From NCBI RefSeq assembly GCF_002073975.1, contig NZ_CP020384.1, forward strand, positions 2,418,001-2,482,000: a stretch of DNA of 64,000 bases, read 5' to 3'. The notes under the pieces are model-generated. The model did no database searches, was not told the DNA's origin, and worked only from the letters and a program-made list of their open reading frames with translations. How positions within the stretch are numbered: the first letter of the stretch is position 1; each line of letters opens with the position of its first letter. Shown in pieces: positions 16,386-24,733 of the stretch. A program made the position numbers and the translations under genes. The DNA comes from Rhodovulum sp. MB263 (lineage in GTDB: Bacteria > Pseudomonadota > Alphaproteobacteria > Rhodobacterales > Rhodobacteraceae).

Positions 16386-19300
16386 TCAGTAATCGCGCTC
16401 GTAGAAGATCCCGATACCGGTATCGCCCTCGGCCCCGGCATGGCCCTTCAGCGTGACATAGGGCGAGACATCGAGGTTCAGGTTGATCTCGCTCTGGCCC
16501 TTCTGGTTCACCGTCACCTGCGAATAGATCTTGTCCGACAGGTACTTGCCGGCGCTCAGCTCGGTGCCGCCCTCTTCGGTCGAGTTCACGTCGAGATCGT
16601 CGAGCCCGGTCGCGCCGCGCAGCGAGCCAAGGATCCCCTGCCCGCCCTTGCCCATCAGCGTCGCGACCGCCGAAGCCAGTTCGGCCGCCTGCAGGGGCGA
16701 CAGCGTGTCCAGCCCGCGACCGAAGAGGATCCGCGAGACGACCTCTTCCTGCGGCAGTTCCGGCTCGGAGGAGAATTTGATCTCGGGCGCGCTGGCCGGG
16801 CCCTCGACCACGATCCGCGCCGTCACGTCGCCCGACTGGGTCGCCGCCACGAAATAGAGCCGCGGATCGAACGAGCCCGTCAGCGAGACCTGCCCCTCGT
16901 CGAGGGTGAAACGCTGCGCGAGGATATCGAGCCGCCCGCGGATCAGCTCGAACTGCCCCGAGGCCACCACATCGGCGGTGCTGCCGCCCAGCCGCAGCCG
17001 CCCGCCCAGCTCGGCATCGATGCCGCGGCCGCGCACGAAGACCTGCGAGGGCGCGTTGACCGTCAGGTCCAGCGGATAGGGCCGCCCGCCCCCGCCCCCG
17101 CCTTCGGTCGCGACCAGCCCGGCCCGACGGAGCGTCGCCTGCACCGCCGCGGGCGTGCCGCGATGGTCGATCTCGGGCAGCTCGCCGCCGCCGCCAAGCC
17201 CGGTCGAAGGCACGGTGATCTCGGTCCGGCCGATATCGAGCCGCCCCGCGATCCGGGCCCCGCCGGTCAGCGGGCCGGTCACGGTGACGGTGCCGTCGAC
17301 GATGCTCTCGTAAAGCGTGGGATCCAGCAGCCGGGCGCGGCTCAGCCGGATCGCCAGTTCGGCCGGGAAGGCGCCCGACAGCGTGATCGGCCCCGTGACC
17401 GCGACCTGACCGCCGCCGAGCCGCCCGCTCAGATCCAGACGCGCCCGCCCGCCCGCAAGGTCCACCCGGCCGCCGATATCGGTCAGCGCCGCGCCCAGTG
17501 TCGGCGCGGAAAGCCGTGCGCCCGCGGTTGTGGCCCGGCCCGACAGCGACGACAGCCCAAGCGGGCCCTTCAGCGTCAGATCGTAGCTTGCCACGCCGTC
17601 GAGGCTGCGTGGCTCGATGAACGGATTGGCCAGCGACAGCGGCGCGCGCCCCTTGAGGCCCAGATCGGCCGAGGACGCGTCACGCGCCAGCGTCCCCGCG
17701 ATGGCCGCCGTGGTGCCGCTCGGCCCGGTCGCATCCAGCGTCAGGCGCCAGTTTGCACCGTCGGGCCGGGCCTTGCCCCTGAGCGCGACCGGCCCCGGGA
17801 ACCCCTCGACCAGCAGTGCCAGATCGGACAGCCTTGCGGCCAGATCGAGCGTGCCATCGCCCGCGCGATCCTCGGCCTTGACCGTGAGCCGGGGCGTCGC
17901 GATGTCGAGCCGCCCGACCGACAGGGCGCCCGCCTTGCGCGCGCCTTCGGCCGCGATCGTGGTCTTGCCACCGATCAGCCGGTCGATCTGGGCCAGACCG
18001 ATGGCCAGCCCCTGCCCCTCGGCGCTCAGCGTCGCGTCGAAATCGCCCTTGACCGCGCCCTGCCCGCTCAGCGTCGCGTCAAGCGATCCCGACAGCCGCC
18101 GCCCCGCGAGCCCCGAGAAGACCGAGAGCTTCGGCGCGCTCAGCGTCACCTTGCCTTCGGCGGGCAGGGTCGGGTCGCCCGGGGTCAGCGCGCCTTCGGC
18201 CGCAATCTCGGCGCCCGCCGCCGTCGCCTCGAACCGGTCGAGCCGAAGCCGCCCGCCCGCCTCCCAGCCGAAGGCGGTGTCGAGCTTGCCGGGCCCGGTC
18301 AGTTTCGGATCGACCAGTGCCAGATCGGGCACCTGCCCGGTCAGGATCAGCCCGCCCGCCGCAGAGGAAAGATCGCCCTGGCCGTCGAGACGAAGGCCCG
18401 GGGTTTCGACATGCAGCGCCTTCAGCACCGTGCCCTCAGGACCGCGCGCCGCCGAAAGCTGCACCAGCCCCGCCCCGGCCAGAAGCGGATCGAGACGCGG
18501 CGTTCCGGTCTTGAGGTCCGTGGTTTCGGCCGCGAGCGAGAGATCGAAGATCCCGTCGAGAAGGCGATAGTGGCCGGACAGATCGGCCTTGGCCGCACCG
18601 CCCAGCGCCCTTCCCGCCAGCGCGCCGAAGCGCGAGAGATCGCCAAGCGCCGCGCCGATCTCGCCATCGAAGGGAAGCCCGTCGGCGACAGCACCCAGCG
18701 TGCCCCGGGCCGTCAGCCGGGCATCGCCCGCCGCGACCTGCAGATCGCTCAGGCGCAAAGGTGTCCCCGCCTGCCAGACAAGCTGCACACGTCCCTCGGC
18801 CAGCGCCCCCAGAGCCCGCGCGAGGGCCGGATCGGCATGGTCGAGCCCCGTGGCGCGGAAGACCAGATCGGCCTCAAGCGCCGGCGCCTCGGGCCGGATC
18901 GTGCCGGTTCCGGTCAGATCGGCATGGGCCAGTGTCAGCGGACCGCTGGTCAGCCCGTCCAGCGCGATCTCGGCCTGCCAGGCCTCGCCGGTCGCGGCAT
19001 CGAAGCGGGCACGGAGCGTGGCGCCGTCCAGCCGGGTCTCGCCGCCGGAGACCGGCAGCACCACCGGCCCCGAGATCCGCCCCGACAGATCGACCTTCTC
19101 GGGCAGGCCGCTGGGCGCCAGTGCCAGCGTGCCGCCAAGCTGAAGGGCCCCGGTCCCGACCTCGAGCCGCGAGATCTGCAGGCGGCTGTCGGCGCCGCGC
19201 GTGCCTTCGACCGCCAGCTCGGAGGTGTCGCCGAAGAAGGGCCGCAGAGATTCAGCCACCAGCGGCCCGAGATCGCCCGAGAGCGTCGCGGCAAAGGCCC

Positions 19301-20084
19301 GGTCCTCGGGCGCATCCTCCGGGGCGAAGATGGTGAGCCGCCCCTTGACCCGGGGCTCGCCCTCGGTCGCAAGCGCCAGATCGGCCGCGAAATCGCTGAG
19401 CGGGCCATCGCCCTCGACCGTCAGCGCCAGCGGCGGCGCGCCGGGCAGCCCCGCGAGGCTCGACACGATGCCGCCCGCGCCTTCGGTCAGCGAGATGTCC
19501 AGCGACAGGGTCTGGCTGTCATTGGCATAGGCGGCCCGGATCGCGAAATCGCCCTCGGCATCGCTGCGGCGGGCCTCGATATCGGCCCGGCCAGCCCCGC
19601 CGGCAAGGCTCAGGGAACCGTCCAGCGCCAGCTCGGCTTCCTGGCCGATCAGGGCCTCGCCCAGGACCAGCCGTCCGGTCTTCACCCTGCCGATATCGAT
19701 CGAGACCGGCAGATCGGGCAGCGCGAAAGGCGTGGCCTCGGATTGCTCGACGCTGGCGCCCTCGCCCCTGGGCAGGCGCGGCAGCAGGATCTCGTCGGCC
19801 GACAGCTCATCGACCTTGACCTCGCCGCGCAGAAGGGCGGCGCGCGACCAGTCGAGCACGGCGCCGCGCACCGTCAGCCAGACGCCGTCCTCATCGGCGA
19901 TGGTCAGCTCCTTCAGCGTCGCGCGCGAGGACAGCGCGCCCTCGAACCCCTCGATCCGGATCTCGCGTCCGGCCGAGGACAGACGGTCCTCGAGAAAGCG
20001 CACCAGCGCGCCGCGATCGTCCTCCTGGGCGGCCAGCGGCAGCGCGGTGAGGAGAAGCAGAAGAAAACCGAAAACTGCGCGCAT
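16386..20084 (-). CDS. tamB: Translocation and assembly module subunit TamB (DUF490)
   Basis: 1232 residues. The N-terminus (MRAVFGFLLLLLTALPLAAQ) is a signal/anchor. Then comes the long repetitive beta-rich AsmA/TamB body (many GxLxLxGxIxGP-type strands), ending in the conserved DUF490 C-terminus (VRGRGIDAELGGRLRLGG, FTLDEGQVSLTGSFDPRLYF, SRILFGRGLDTLSPLQAAELA, final GIFYERDY). TamB is an inner-membrane protein spanning the periplasm that works with TamA in outer-membrane protein insertion and phospholipid transport. Its ATG overlaps the tamA stop (ATGA at 20084), the expected operon arrangement. A very long open frame on the opposite strand is a GC-skew shadow. Confidence 0.95.
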   Translation of the reverse strand: MRAVFGFLLLLLTALPLAAQEDDRGALVRFLEDRLSSAGREIRIEGFEGALSSRATLKELTIADEDGVWLTVRGAVLDWSRAALLRGEVKVDELSADEILLPRLPRGEGASVEQSEATPFALPDLPVSIDIGRVKTGRLVLGEALIGQEAELALDGSLSLAGGAGRADIEARRSDAEGDFAIRAAYANDSQTLSLDISLTEGAGGIVSSLAGLPGAPPLALTVEGDGPLSDFAADLALATEGEPRVKGRLTIFAPEDAPEDRAFAATLSGDLGPLVAESLRPFFGDTSELAVEGTRGADSRLQISRLEVGTGALQLGGTLALAPSGLPEKVDLSGRISGPVVLPVSGGETRLDGATLRARFDAATGEAWQAEIALDGLTSGPLTLAHADLTGTGTIRPEAPALEADLVFRATGLDHADPALARALGALAEGRVQLVWQAGTPLRLSDLQVAAGDARLTARGTLGAVADGLPFDGEIGAALGDLSRFGALAGRALGGAAKADLSGHYRLLDGIFDLSLAAETTDLKTGTPRLDPLLAGAGLVQLSAARGPEGTVLKALHVETPGLRLDGQGDLSSAAGGLILTGQVPDLALVDPKLTGPGKLDTAFGWEAGGRLRLDRFEATAAGAEIAAEGALTPGDPTLPAEGKVTLSAPKLSVFSGLAGRRLSGSLDATLSGQGAVKGDFDATLSAEGQGLAIGLAQIDRLIGGKTTIAAEGARKAGALSVGRLDIATPRLTVKAEDRAGDGTLDLAARLSDLALLVEGFPGPVALRGKARPDGANWRLTLDATGPSGTTAAIAGTLARDASSADLGLKGRAPLSLANPFIEPRSLDGVASYDLTLKGPLGLSSLSGRATTAGARLSAPTLGAALTDIGGRVDLAGGRARLDLSGRLGGGQVAVTGPITLSGAFPAELAIRLSRARLLDPTLYESIVDGTVTVTGPLTGGARIAGRLDIGRTEITVPSTGLGGGGELPEIDHRGTPAAVQATLRRAGLVATEGGGGGGRPYPLDLTVNAPSQVFVRGRGIDAELGGRLRLGGSTADVVASGQFELIRGRLDILAQRFTLDEGQVSLTGSFDPRLYFVAATQSGDVTARIVVEGPASAPEIKFSSEPELPQEEVVSRILFGRGLDTLSPLQAAELASAVATLMGKGGQGILGSLRGATGLDDLDVNSTEEGGTELSAGKYLSDKIYSQVTVNQKGQSEINLNLDVSPYVTLKGHAGAEGDTGIGIFYERDY

Positions 20085-21883
20085 CAGAAAGCCTGCCCGA
20101 TACCGATATAGATCTGAACCCCGTCGCCGGTATCGCCATCGACCGGCGCCGCGACATCGAAGCGGATCGGGCCGATCCCGGTATTATAGCGCAGCCCCAG
20201 CCCGGCGCCCGACTGCCAGTCGCCATCCGAGACCCAGGAATCGGGCCCGACAAACCCCGCATCATAGAAGGCCACCATCTGGATCGCGCGGGTGACGCCG
20301 ACCCGCGCCTCGCCCGACAGCCCGATGAAGGACCGCCCGCCGATCCGGTCGCCATTCGGCAGATCGACCGCGAGCGACTGGTAGGGCTGGCCGCGCACGG
20401 TGCCGCCGCCGCCCGAGAAGAACAGAAGCGCGGGCGGCACGCCATCGCTCGCGGCGCCGACCACCGAGCCGATCTGCGCCCGCCCTGCCAGCACCAGACG
20501 GCTGCCGAGCTGCTGATAGATGCGGCCATCTGCCTTGATCAGCGCCCCGCTTTCGGCCGCGCCCCCGAGGCCCAGAAGTGGGGTCACGCTGCCGTCGAGA
20601 TAGAAGCCGCTATGGGCGTCGAGCGCATTGTCGCGACGGTCCCAGGTCAGGCTGACGGGGAAGGTCAGATGGGTCATCTGCCGGTCGCCGAGATCGTCGC
20701 TGACATCGGCATAACGCAGCAGAATACCGGCCTCGCCCTTGAGGTCGGAAGAGAACACCCGGGTCAGCCCGCCGCCGATCCGGGCGTTGGTCTCGGTATA
20801 GTCGGGCTCGTCCAGATCCTCGATGCCGCCCAGCAGGTACAGCCCGGTATCGGCATCGATCACCGCGGGCCGGTCGAAGCGGGCCGAGAGCGACAGGTCC
20901 TCGCCGCCGTCATCTTGCCCGCCGATGCCTGCGACCTCGAAGTCGAAGCGCAGGCGCTCGGCCCCGCCCATGAGGTTCCGGTGCATCCAGAAGCCCGAGA
21001 CGGCGGCCCCCTCGAGCGAAGAGAACTCGACCCCCGCCCCGAGGCGTCGCTTCTTCTGGTCGACCACCTCGAGCCCGATATCCATGCTGTTGCCCGGGCC
21101 GAGGGTTTCGGCCTCGCTCAGCCGGACCGAGCGAAAGGCCCCTGTCCGGCGCAACCGCTCGGCGCCTCTGTCCAGCGCCTCCGGATCGAAAGGCTCGCCC
21201 ATCGGCAGCCCCGAAATCGCCCGCAACCTTTCTTCACGCACGCCCGACCCCGAGGCGATGACGAGATCGCCGAAGCGGACAGCCGGACCGGGATCGAGCC
21301 GCAGACGGGCGGCAAGCGTCGCGTCGGGATGATCGGCGATCAGGCTCTGCCCCGCGACCTTCGCCTTGGCATGGCTGGCCGCGCGCCAGCCATCGACGCC
21401 CGCCGTCGCGGCGGCGCGCACGGTCGCGGCCTCGGCGGGCTTGCCGGGGGCAAAGTCCTCGGGCAGCTCGGTGCCGGGGGCCAGCGGTTCGATCCGGGCC
21501 TCGGAGAAGGCGAAGGGCCGTCCCGGCGCGACCCGGATCTCGACCCGGCCGATCCGCGCCGGCACCGACAGGGGCGACAGATCGGCCGCCTCGCGCCCGT
21601 CAAGGGTGACATGCACTTCGGGGCCGTAATAGCCGCGGGCGTAAAGCACGCCGACCAGACGGGCGTAATCGGCGCGGGCGGCGGCGAAGATGTCCTGCGC
21701 ACTGGCATCCGAAGCGCGCGCGGCCTCGAGAGTCAGCGCCGAGGCTTCCAGGGCCTGGCGCAGGTCATCCGAGGCGCCGGGCGCGCTCAGAACGGCCTCG
21801 GTGGCTGCGGCCGGACGCGGGCCGGACGCGAGGACAAGCGCCGTCAGGACGGCCAGTGCGGGAAAGAATCTCGTATCGGTCAC
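20084..21883 (-). CDS. tamA: Translocation and assembly module subunit TamA (Omp85/BamA family)
   Basis: 599 residues: a signal peptide (about 1-27), a POTRA region (about 30-270; e.g. RIGRVEIRVAPGRPFAFSEARIEPL and RLRLDPGPAVRFGDLVIASGSGV) and a C-terminal Omp85 barrel with alternating strands (LGAGVEFSSLEGAAVSGFW, FFSGGGGTVRGQPYQSL with the G-x-x-x-V-R-G-Y/F-like loop, GLGLRYNTGIGPIRFDVA) ending in Phe as outer-membrane barrels usually do. It inserts autotransporter-type and other barrels with TamB. tamB overlaps its stop. The gene follows pucC on the same strand 122 bases later; I see a hairpin in that gap. Confidence 0.95.
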   Translation of the reverse strand: MTDTRFFPALAVLTALVLASGPRPAAATEAVLSAPGASDDLRQALEASALTLEAARASDASAQDIFAAARADYARLVGVLYARGYYGPEVHVTLDGREAADLSPLSVPARIGRVEIRVAPGRPFAFSEARIEPLAPGTELPEDFAPGKPAEAATVRAAATAGVDGWRAASHAKAKVAGQSLIADHPDATLAARLRLDPGPAVRFGDLVIASGSGVREERLRAISGLPMGEPFDPEALDRGAERLRRTGAFRSVRLSEAETLGPGNSMDIGLEVVDQKKRRLGAGVEFSSLEGAAVSGFWMHRNLMGGAERLRFDFEVAGIGGQDDGGEDLSLSARFDRPAVIDADTGLYLLGGIEDLDEPDYTETNARIGGGLTRVFSSDLKGEAGILLRYADVSDDLGDRQMTHLTFPVSLTWDRRDNALDAHSGFYLDGSVTPLLGLGGAAESGALIKADGRIYQQLGSRLVLAGRAQIGSVVGAASDGVPPALLFFSGGGGTVRGQPYQSLAVDLPNGDRIGGRSFIGLSGEARVGVTRAIQMVAFYDAGFVGPDSWVSDGDWQSGAGLGLRYNTGIGPIRFDVAAPVDGDTGDGVQIYIGIGQAF

Positions 21884-21965
21884 AGACAGCCGTCCCCTTT
21901 TCCCGGCAATCTAGCCGAGATGGTCGCGGAGAACACCCCGCGGGAACGGATTTTACCGGAAAGCT

Positions 21966-21997
21966 CCGGCCACCGCCGCAAGGCGGCAGAGGGCCGG
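21966..21997 (-). terminator. Nested hairpin after pucC
   Basis: Outer arms CCGGCC (21966-21971) and GGCCGG (21992-21997) enclose inner arms GCCGC and GCGGC (21975-21979, 21983-21987). It lies nine bases past the pucC stop in the direction of transcription. Only a short T-stretch (CTTTCC) follows, so it may be a weak terminator separating puc from tamA. Confidence 0.5.
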
Positions 21998-22005
21998 AAG
22001 CAAGG

Positions 22006-23415
22006 TCAGTCGGGCGCGTTCTCGATGCCGAAGGCGCCGCTGCGCATCAGCCGGTAGCCGACGATGACGGTCACCACCAGCAGCACCAGTTCGATGGCAT
22101 AGACGAAGAAATAGGGCGTCGCCGCGCCATAGAGATCGCCGATGGGCGAATGCAGCACCGCATCGCGGAACACGCCCCCAAGCGCGATCCCGGCCCCGGC
22201 CGAGCTTGCCTGCACCGCGCCCCAGGCCCCGAGCGCCAATCCGACCTGGGATCTGGGCGCCGAGCGCATCGTGGCGGTCAGCGTGCCATGGCTGAAGAGC
22301 CCCGCACCGAAGCCCGCCAGCATCGTGCCGAAGACGAAGACCGGCTCGGATTGCAGGGTCGCCGAGAAGGTGATGATGGCGAAGGCCGGAAGCCCCACCA
22401 CCGCGCCCCAGCCTGCCATCGCCATCGGGTCGTACCCCCGCGACAGCACGCGCGAGGCCCAGGCGAAGCCCACCAGCGTGCCGCCCGCGACAGAGGCGGT
22501 CAGCTTGGTGGTCGCGGCAACCGACATCTCGAGCACCTGGCCGCCGAAGGGTTCCAGCAGCACGTCCGAGAGGCCGAAGCCCAGCGTGCCGAGCCCGATC
22601 ACCCATAGCAGCCTGCGGGCATTGGGCCCGCGCGTGAACAGCCCCCAGGCCTCGCGGAAGCTCGGGTCGGGTTCGGCCTCGGGTTTCGGCATGGCGCGGG
22701 TGCGGTCGCGCGCCTCCATCTTCCAAAGCGCGATGACGTTGAACACCATGGTCGCAACCGCGGCGCCCTGGATCACCTTGATCAGCTTGGCATGGTAGAA
22801 ATTCTCAAGCCAGATCCCGAACAGGAGTGCGCTGACGATCATGCCGACCAGCAGCATGACATACATCAGCCCCACCACGTTGGGCTGGTCCTCGCGCGGC
22901 GCGAGGTCGGTGGCCAGGGCCAGACCCACGGTCTGCACCGTATGCACACCCGCGCCGACCAGCAGGAACGAGACCGCGGCCGACAGGATGCCGATCCATT
23001 CCGGCGCGCCTGCGGCACTTCCCTGGCCGGACAGCACGATCAGCGCGAAGGGCATGATGGCGAAGCCGCCCCATTGCAGCAGCGTGCCCTTCCAGATGTA
23101 GGGCACCCGTCGCCAGCCCAGCGCCGAGCGGTGGGTATCGGATTTGAAGCCGATCAGCGCGCGGAAGGGCGCGAACAGAAGCGGCAGGGAAATCATGATG
23201 CCGACGATGGAGGCCGGCACGTCGAGTTCGACGATCATCACCCGGTTCAGGGTGCCGACAAGCAGCACCATCGCCATGCCGACTGAGACCTGGAACATCG
23301 ACAGCCGCAACAGGCGGCTGAGGGGCAGGTTTTCGCTGGCGGCTTCTGCAAAGGGGAGGAATCGAGGCCCGACAGTGGCGATGCGGTTGATCGCCATCTT
23401 GCTCAGTCGATTCAT
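22006..23415 (-). CDS. pucC: PucC, light-harvesting complex 2 assembly / BChl delivery protein
   Basis: 469-residue polytopic protein of the BCD/PucC subgroup of the major facilitator superfamily, with about twelve hydrophobic segments. Family landmarks are LPLSRLLRLSMFQVSVGMAMVLLVGTLNRVMIVEL near the N-terminus, FAPFRALIGFKSDTHRSALGWRRVPYIWKGT in the loop after TM3, and GLSDVLLEPFGGQVLEMSV in the middle. PucC is needed for stable LH2 formation in the intracytoplasmic membrane and is thought to shepherd or deliver bacteriochlorophyll. The ATG at 23415 (MNRLSKMAINRIATVGPRFLPF) follows GGAGTG; an in-frame ATG ten codons earlier is possible. The gene is third in pucBAC, separated from pucA by a strong hairpin. 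Confidence 0.96.
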   Translation of the reverse strand: MNRLSKMAINRIATVGPRFLPFAEAASENLPLSRLLRLSMFQVSVGMAMVLLVGTLNRVMIVELDVPASIVGIMISLPLLFAPFRALIGFKSDTHRSALGWRRVPYIWKGTLLQWGGFAIMPFALIVLSGQGSAAGAPEWIGILSAAVSFLLVGAGVHTVQTVGLALATDLAPREDQPNVVGLMYVMLLVGMIVSALLFGIWLENFYHAKLIKVIQGAAVATMVFNVIALWKMEARDRTRAMPKPEAEPDPSFREAWGLFTRGPNARRLLWVIGLGTLGFGLSDVLLEPFGGQVLEMSVAATTKLTASVAGGTLVGFAWASRVLSRGYDPMAMAGWGAVVGLPAFAIITFSATLQSEPVFVFGTMLAGFGAGLFSHGTLTATMRSAPRSQVGLALGAWGAVQASSAGAGIALGGVFRDAVLHSPIGDLYGAATPYFFVYAIELVLLVVTVIVGYRLMRSGAFGIENAPD

Positions 23416-23520
23416 GCGGTCACACTCCGACACGCGGCCCGACACAGGCGGCCCGTGTCCTCTTGCCCGCAGGGGCGCGTTTCCGGTTGGTTCGGAACGT
23501 CACCGTCCCGAAGGCACGAA

Positions 23521-23541
23521 GGCCGGGGCATGACCCCGGCC
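23521..23541 (-). terminator. pucA-pucC intercistronic stem-loop
   Basis: Perfect 8-bp arms, GGCCGGGG and CCCCGGCC, enclose CATGA. It lies 33 bases after the pucA stop, with a smaller AAGCCG-GTA-CGGCTT hairpin directly at the stop. There is no T-run. Stem-loops here are known in puc operons to stabilise an abundant short pucBA message over a minor pucBAC one; partial termination or mRNA protection is inferred. Confidence 0.75.
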
Positions 23542-23573
23542 CTCGCAAGTTCCTGCACGGAAGCCGTACCGGC

Positions 23574-23765
23574 TTACGAGAGCAGCGTGGTGGCGTTGGA
23601 GACCAGCGACGCGGCTTCGAACGAGCCAGCGTAGTAGTCACCCATCCAGCCGGTGGTCAGAACCAGCATCAGGTGCACCAGGAAGGAAGCGATGGCGCAG
23701 GCAACCAGGAAGAGCGGGATACCAACGGTGGGCTTAACGACGAGCCACATTTTCGCGTTGTTCAT
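23574..23765 (-). CDS. pucA: LH2 antenna alpha polypeptide
   Basis: 63 residues with one membrane helix. The N-terminus MNNAKMWLVVKPTVGIPLFL is typical of LH2 alpha chains, whose N-terminal formyl-Met region binds B800 bacteriochlorophyll. His31 in SFLVHLML is the expected B850 magnesium ligand. Tyr44 and Tyr45 (GDYY) occupy the positions whose hydrogen bonds to the B850 acetyl groups give 850-nm absorption. A 15-residue C-terminal tail follows the helix (SFEAASLVSNATTLLS). The gene follows pucB after 21 bases. Transcription should be set by the tandem PpsR/CrtJ sites upstream of pucB. Confidence 0.98.
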   Translation of the reverse strand: MNNAKMWLVVKPTVGIPLFLVACAIASFLVHLMLVLTTGWMGDYYAGSFEAASLVSNATTLLS

Positions 23766-23786
23766 GATCTATATCCTCTCTCTAGA

Positions 23787-23942
23787 TTAGCCGAGCCACG
23801 GGGTGGCGATGGCAGCCAGGAAGTGGGCGAACAGCGCGATCGCACCAAACACGCGGGTGCCGTCGATCAGTTGCTTATGCACTTCTTCGGCTTCGGCAAG
23901 GGTCAGGCCGGTCGGCCAGACTTTGTCCATATCGTCAGTCAT
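23787..23942 (-). CDS. pucB: LH2 antenna beta polypeptide
   Basis: 51 residues, first gene of pucBAC. The polar N-terminus ([25 protein letters not shown]) and the single helix ([21 protein letters not shown]) are typical of LH2 beta chains. His40 in ALFAH is the B850 ligand; His22 and Arg30 are also in conserved positions near the B800 site. The ATG at 23942 follows GGGGAGA. The 5' leader from the candidate promoter is about 130 bases. A 51-residue product pairs with the alpha chain to form the ring subunit in the photosynthetic membrane. Confidence 0.98.
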   Translation of the reverse strand: MTDDMDKVWPTGLTLAEAEEVHKQLIDGTRVFGAIALFAHFLAAIATPWLG

Positions 23943-24077
23943 ATTGTCGTCTCCCCAATATGGTTTTCGACTGTGGTACGTGCGGAGCCCGCACGCAGGC
24001 GTCGACAAAGCAGACCGGAGATTTCCTTAGCGATATTCTCGCTGGGCTTCCGACCCGGCATCGTCACGAACAGACGA

Positions 24078-24095
24078 TGTCACAAGCGATTGACG
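24078..24095 (-). promoter_or_regulatory. PpsR/CrtJ-like site 2 (one mismatch)
   Basis: TGT-N12-ACG on the plus strand, one base from the TGT-N12-ACA consensus of the redox/light repressor PpsR (CrtJ). It lies seven bases from a perfect copy, close to the eight-base spacing seen where two CrtJ tetramer sites cooperate. Confidence 0.55.
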
Positions 24096-24102
24096 TTGGC
24101 AA

Positions 24103-24120
24103 TGTCAACGCAGCCTGACA
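24103..24120 (-). promoter_or_regulatory. PpsR/CrtJ site 1 overlapping the puc -35 element
   Basis: Perfect TGT-N12-ACA. Read on the minus strand, its distal half overlaps a consensus -35 hexamer TTGACA at 24104-24109, so a bound repressor would block sigma-70 access. PpsR/CrtJ repression of puc under oxygen and light is established in Rhodobacter. The -10 is not obvious (TTGTGA at 18-base spacing is the best choice). Confidence 0.75.
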
Positions 24121-24333
24121 TGCCCCCAGAATCGTGCGACATATCGAACCCTCTTGACAACGCGTCGCAGCCCCTGCGGCGCCCCGTCCTGCGACCGTGC
24201 GGCCCATTGAAATCCGCACCTTGAGGTGGGGTAATATCAAAGCGCCCTACTGCAATTCGCCGTTCTCGTCGGGCACCGGACCGAGCCTGGCTCATGTCGT
24301 CGACGATCGCGGACGCAACAACCTGGAGGACCT

Positions 24334-24657
24334 ATGAAATATATCTGGGACGACTGGATGCCGAAGCTGTCCAGCAAGCAACGCCTGCTCACCGACGTCG
24401 CGGTCGAGGGCGAAGGCACCACCACGCCCTTCTCGGACGCGCTCGGCTTCAAATGCCTGTCCGAGAATCGCGCCTCGAAGACCGAGCTGATGACCGACAA
24501 TCCGACCCCGCTGTCGCGCCAGATGAACTGGCCCCTGCTGGGCGGCACGGGCGAAGGGCATGTCGAGCTGAAGACCAGCGACCCGACCCCGCTCTCGTCG
24601 CGCATGGGCTGGCCGCTGCTGTCCAAACGCGCCCATTACGGCGTCGCCGCGAAATAA
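24334..24657 (+). CDS. Unrecognised 107-residue protein with three 27-residue repeats, divergent from puc
   Basis: I do not recognise this protein. It is soluble, with no signal peptide or membrane helix, and has a tryptophan-rich start (MKYIWDDWMPKL). Three repeats of exactly 27 residues follow: the TP pairs fall at 31, 58 and 85, and each unit fits TP(L/F)S-x2-(M/L)-(G/N)-(W/F)-x-x-L, with flanking Glu at 51 and 78. Coding status is well supported: a strong GGAGG ribosome site six bases before the ATG and a textbook terminator 24 bases after the stop. A TAATAT at 24232-24237 may be its -10. It starts 391 bases from pucB on the opposite strand, so it shares the regulatory region of the LH2 operon. 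A role in antenna assembly or regulation is only inferred from position. Confidence 0.75.
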   Translation: MKYIWDDWMPKLSSKQRLLTDVAVEGEGTTTPFSDALGFKCLSENRASKTELMTDNPTPLSRQMNWPLLGGTGEGHVELKTSDPTPLSSRMGWPLLSKRAHYGVAAK

Positions 24658-24681
24658 TCCGCCCCCTGACGGATGCAGATA

Positions 24682-24709
24682 CGCTCGCGCCTCCCGCGCG
24701 GGCGTTTTT
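24682..24709 (+). terminator. Intrinsic terminator of the repeat-protein gene
   Basis: Nine-base arms (24682-24690 and 24696-24704, one G-U pair) around a five-base loop, followed by TTTTTCTTTT. It lies 24 bases past the stop at 24657. Confidence 0.92.
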
Positions 24710-24733
24710 CTTTTGATCTGGGCTTGAGACACC

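Noticed and set aside
16440-20111. Long plus-strand frame (over 1200 codons) opposite tamB
   Set aside because: Same reason: GC-skew shadow of a real gene, rich in Gln/Arg/Gly with no domain.
24091-24110. FNR-type box in the puc promoter (TTGAC...GTCAA)
   Set aside because: The halves are nine bases apart; an FNR box needs TTGAT-N4-ATCAA. The halves are explained by the -35 and PpsR sites.
23463-24224. Plus-strand frame covering the pucBA genes
   Set aside because: Antisense to the LH2 genes, with no ribosome site and no recognisable domain.
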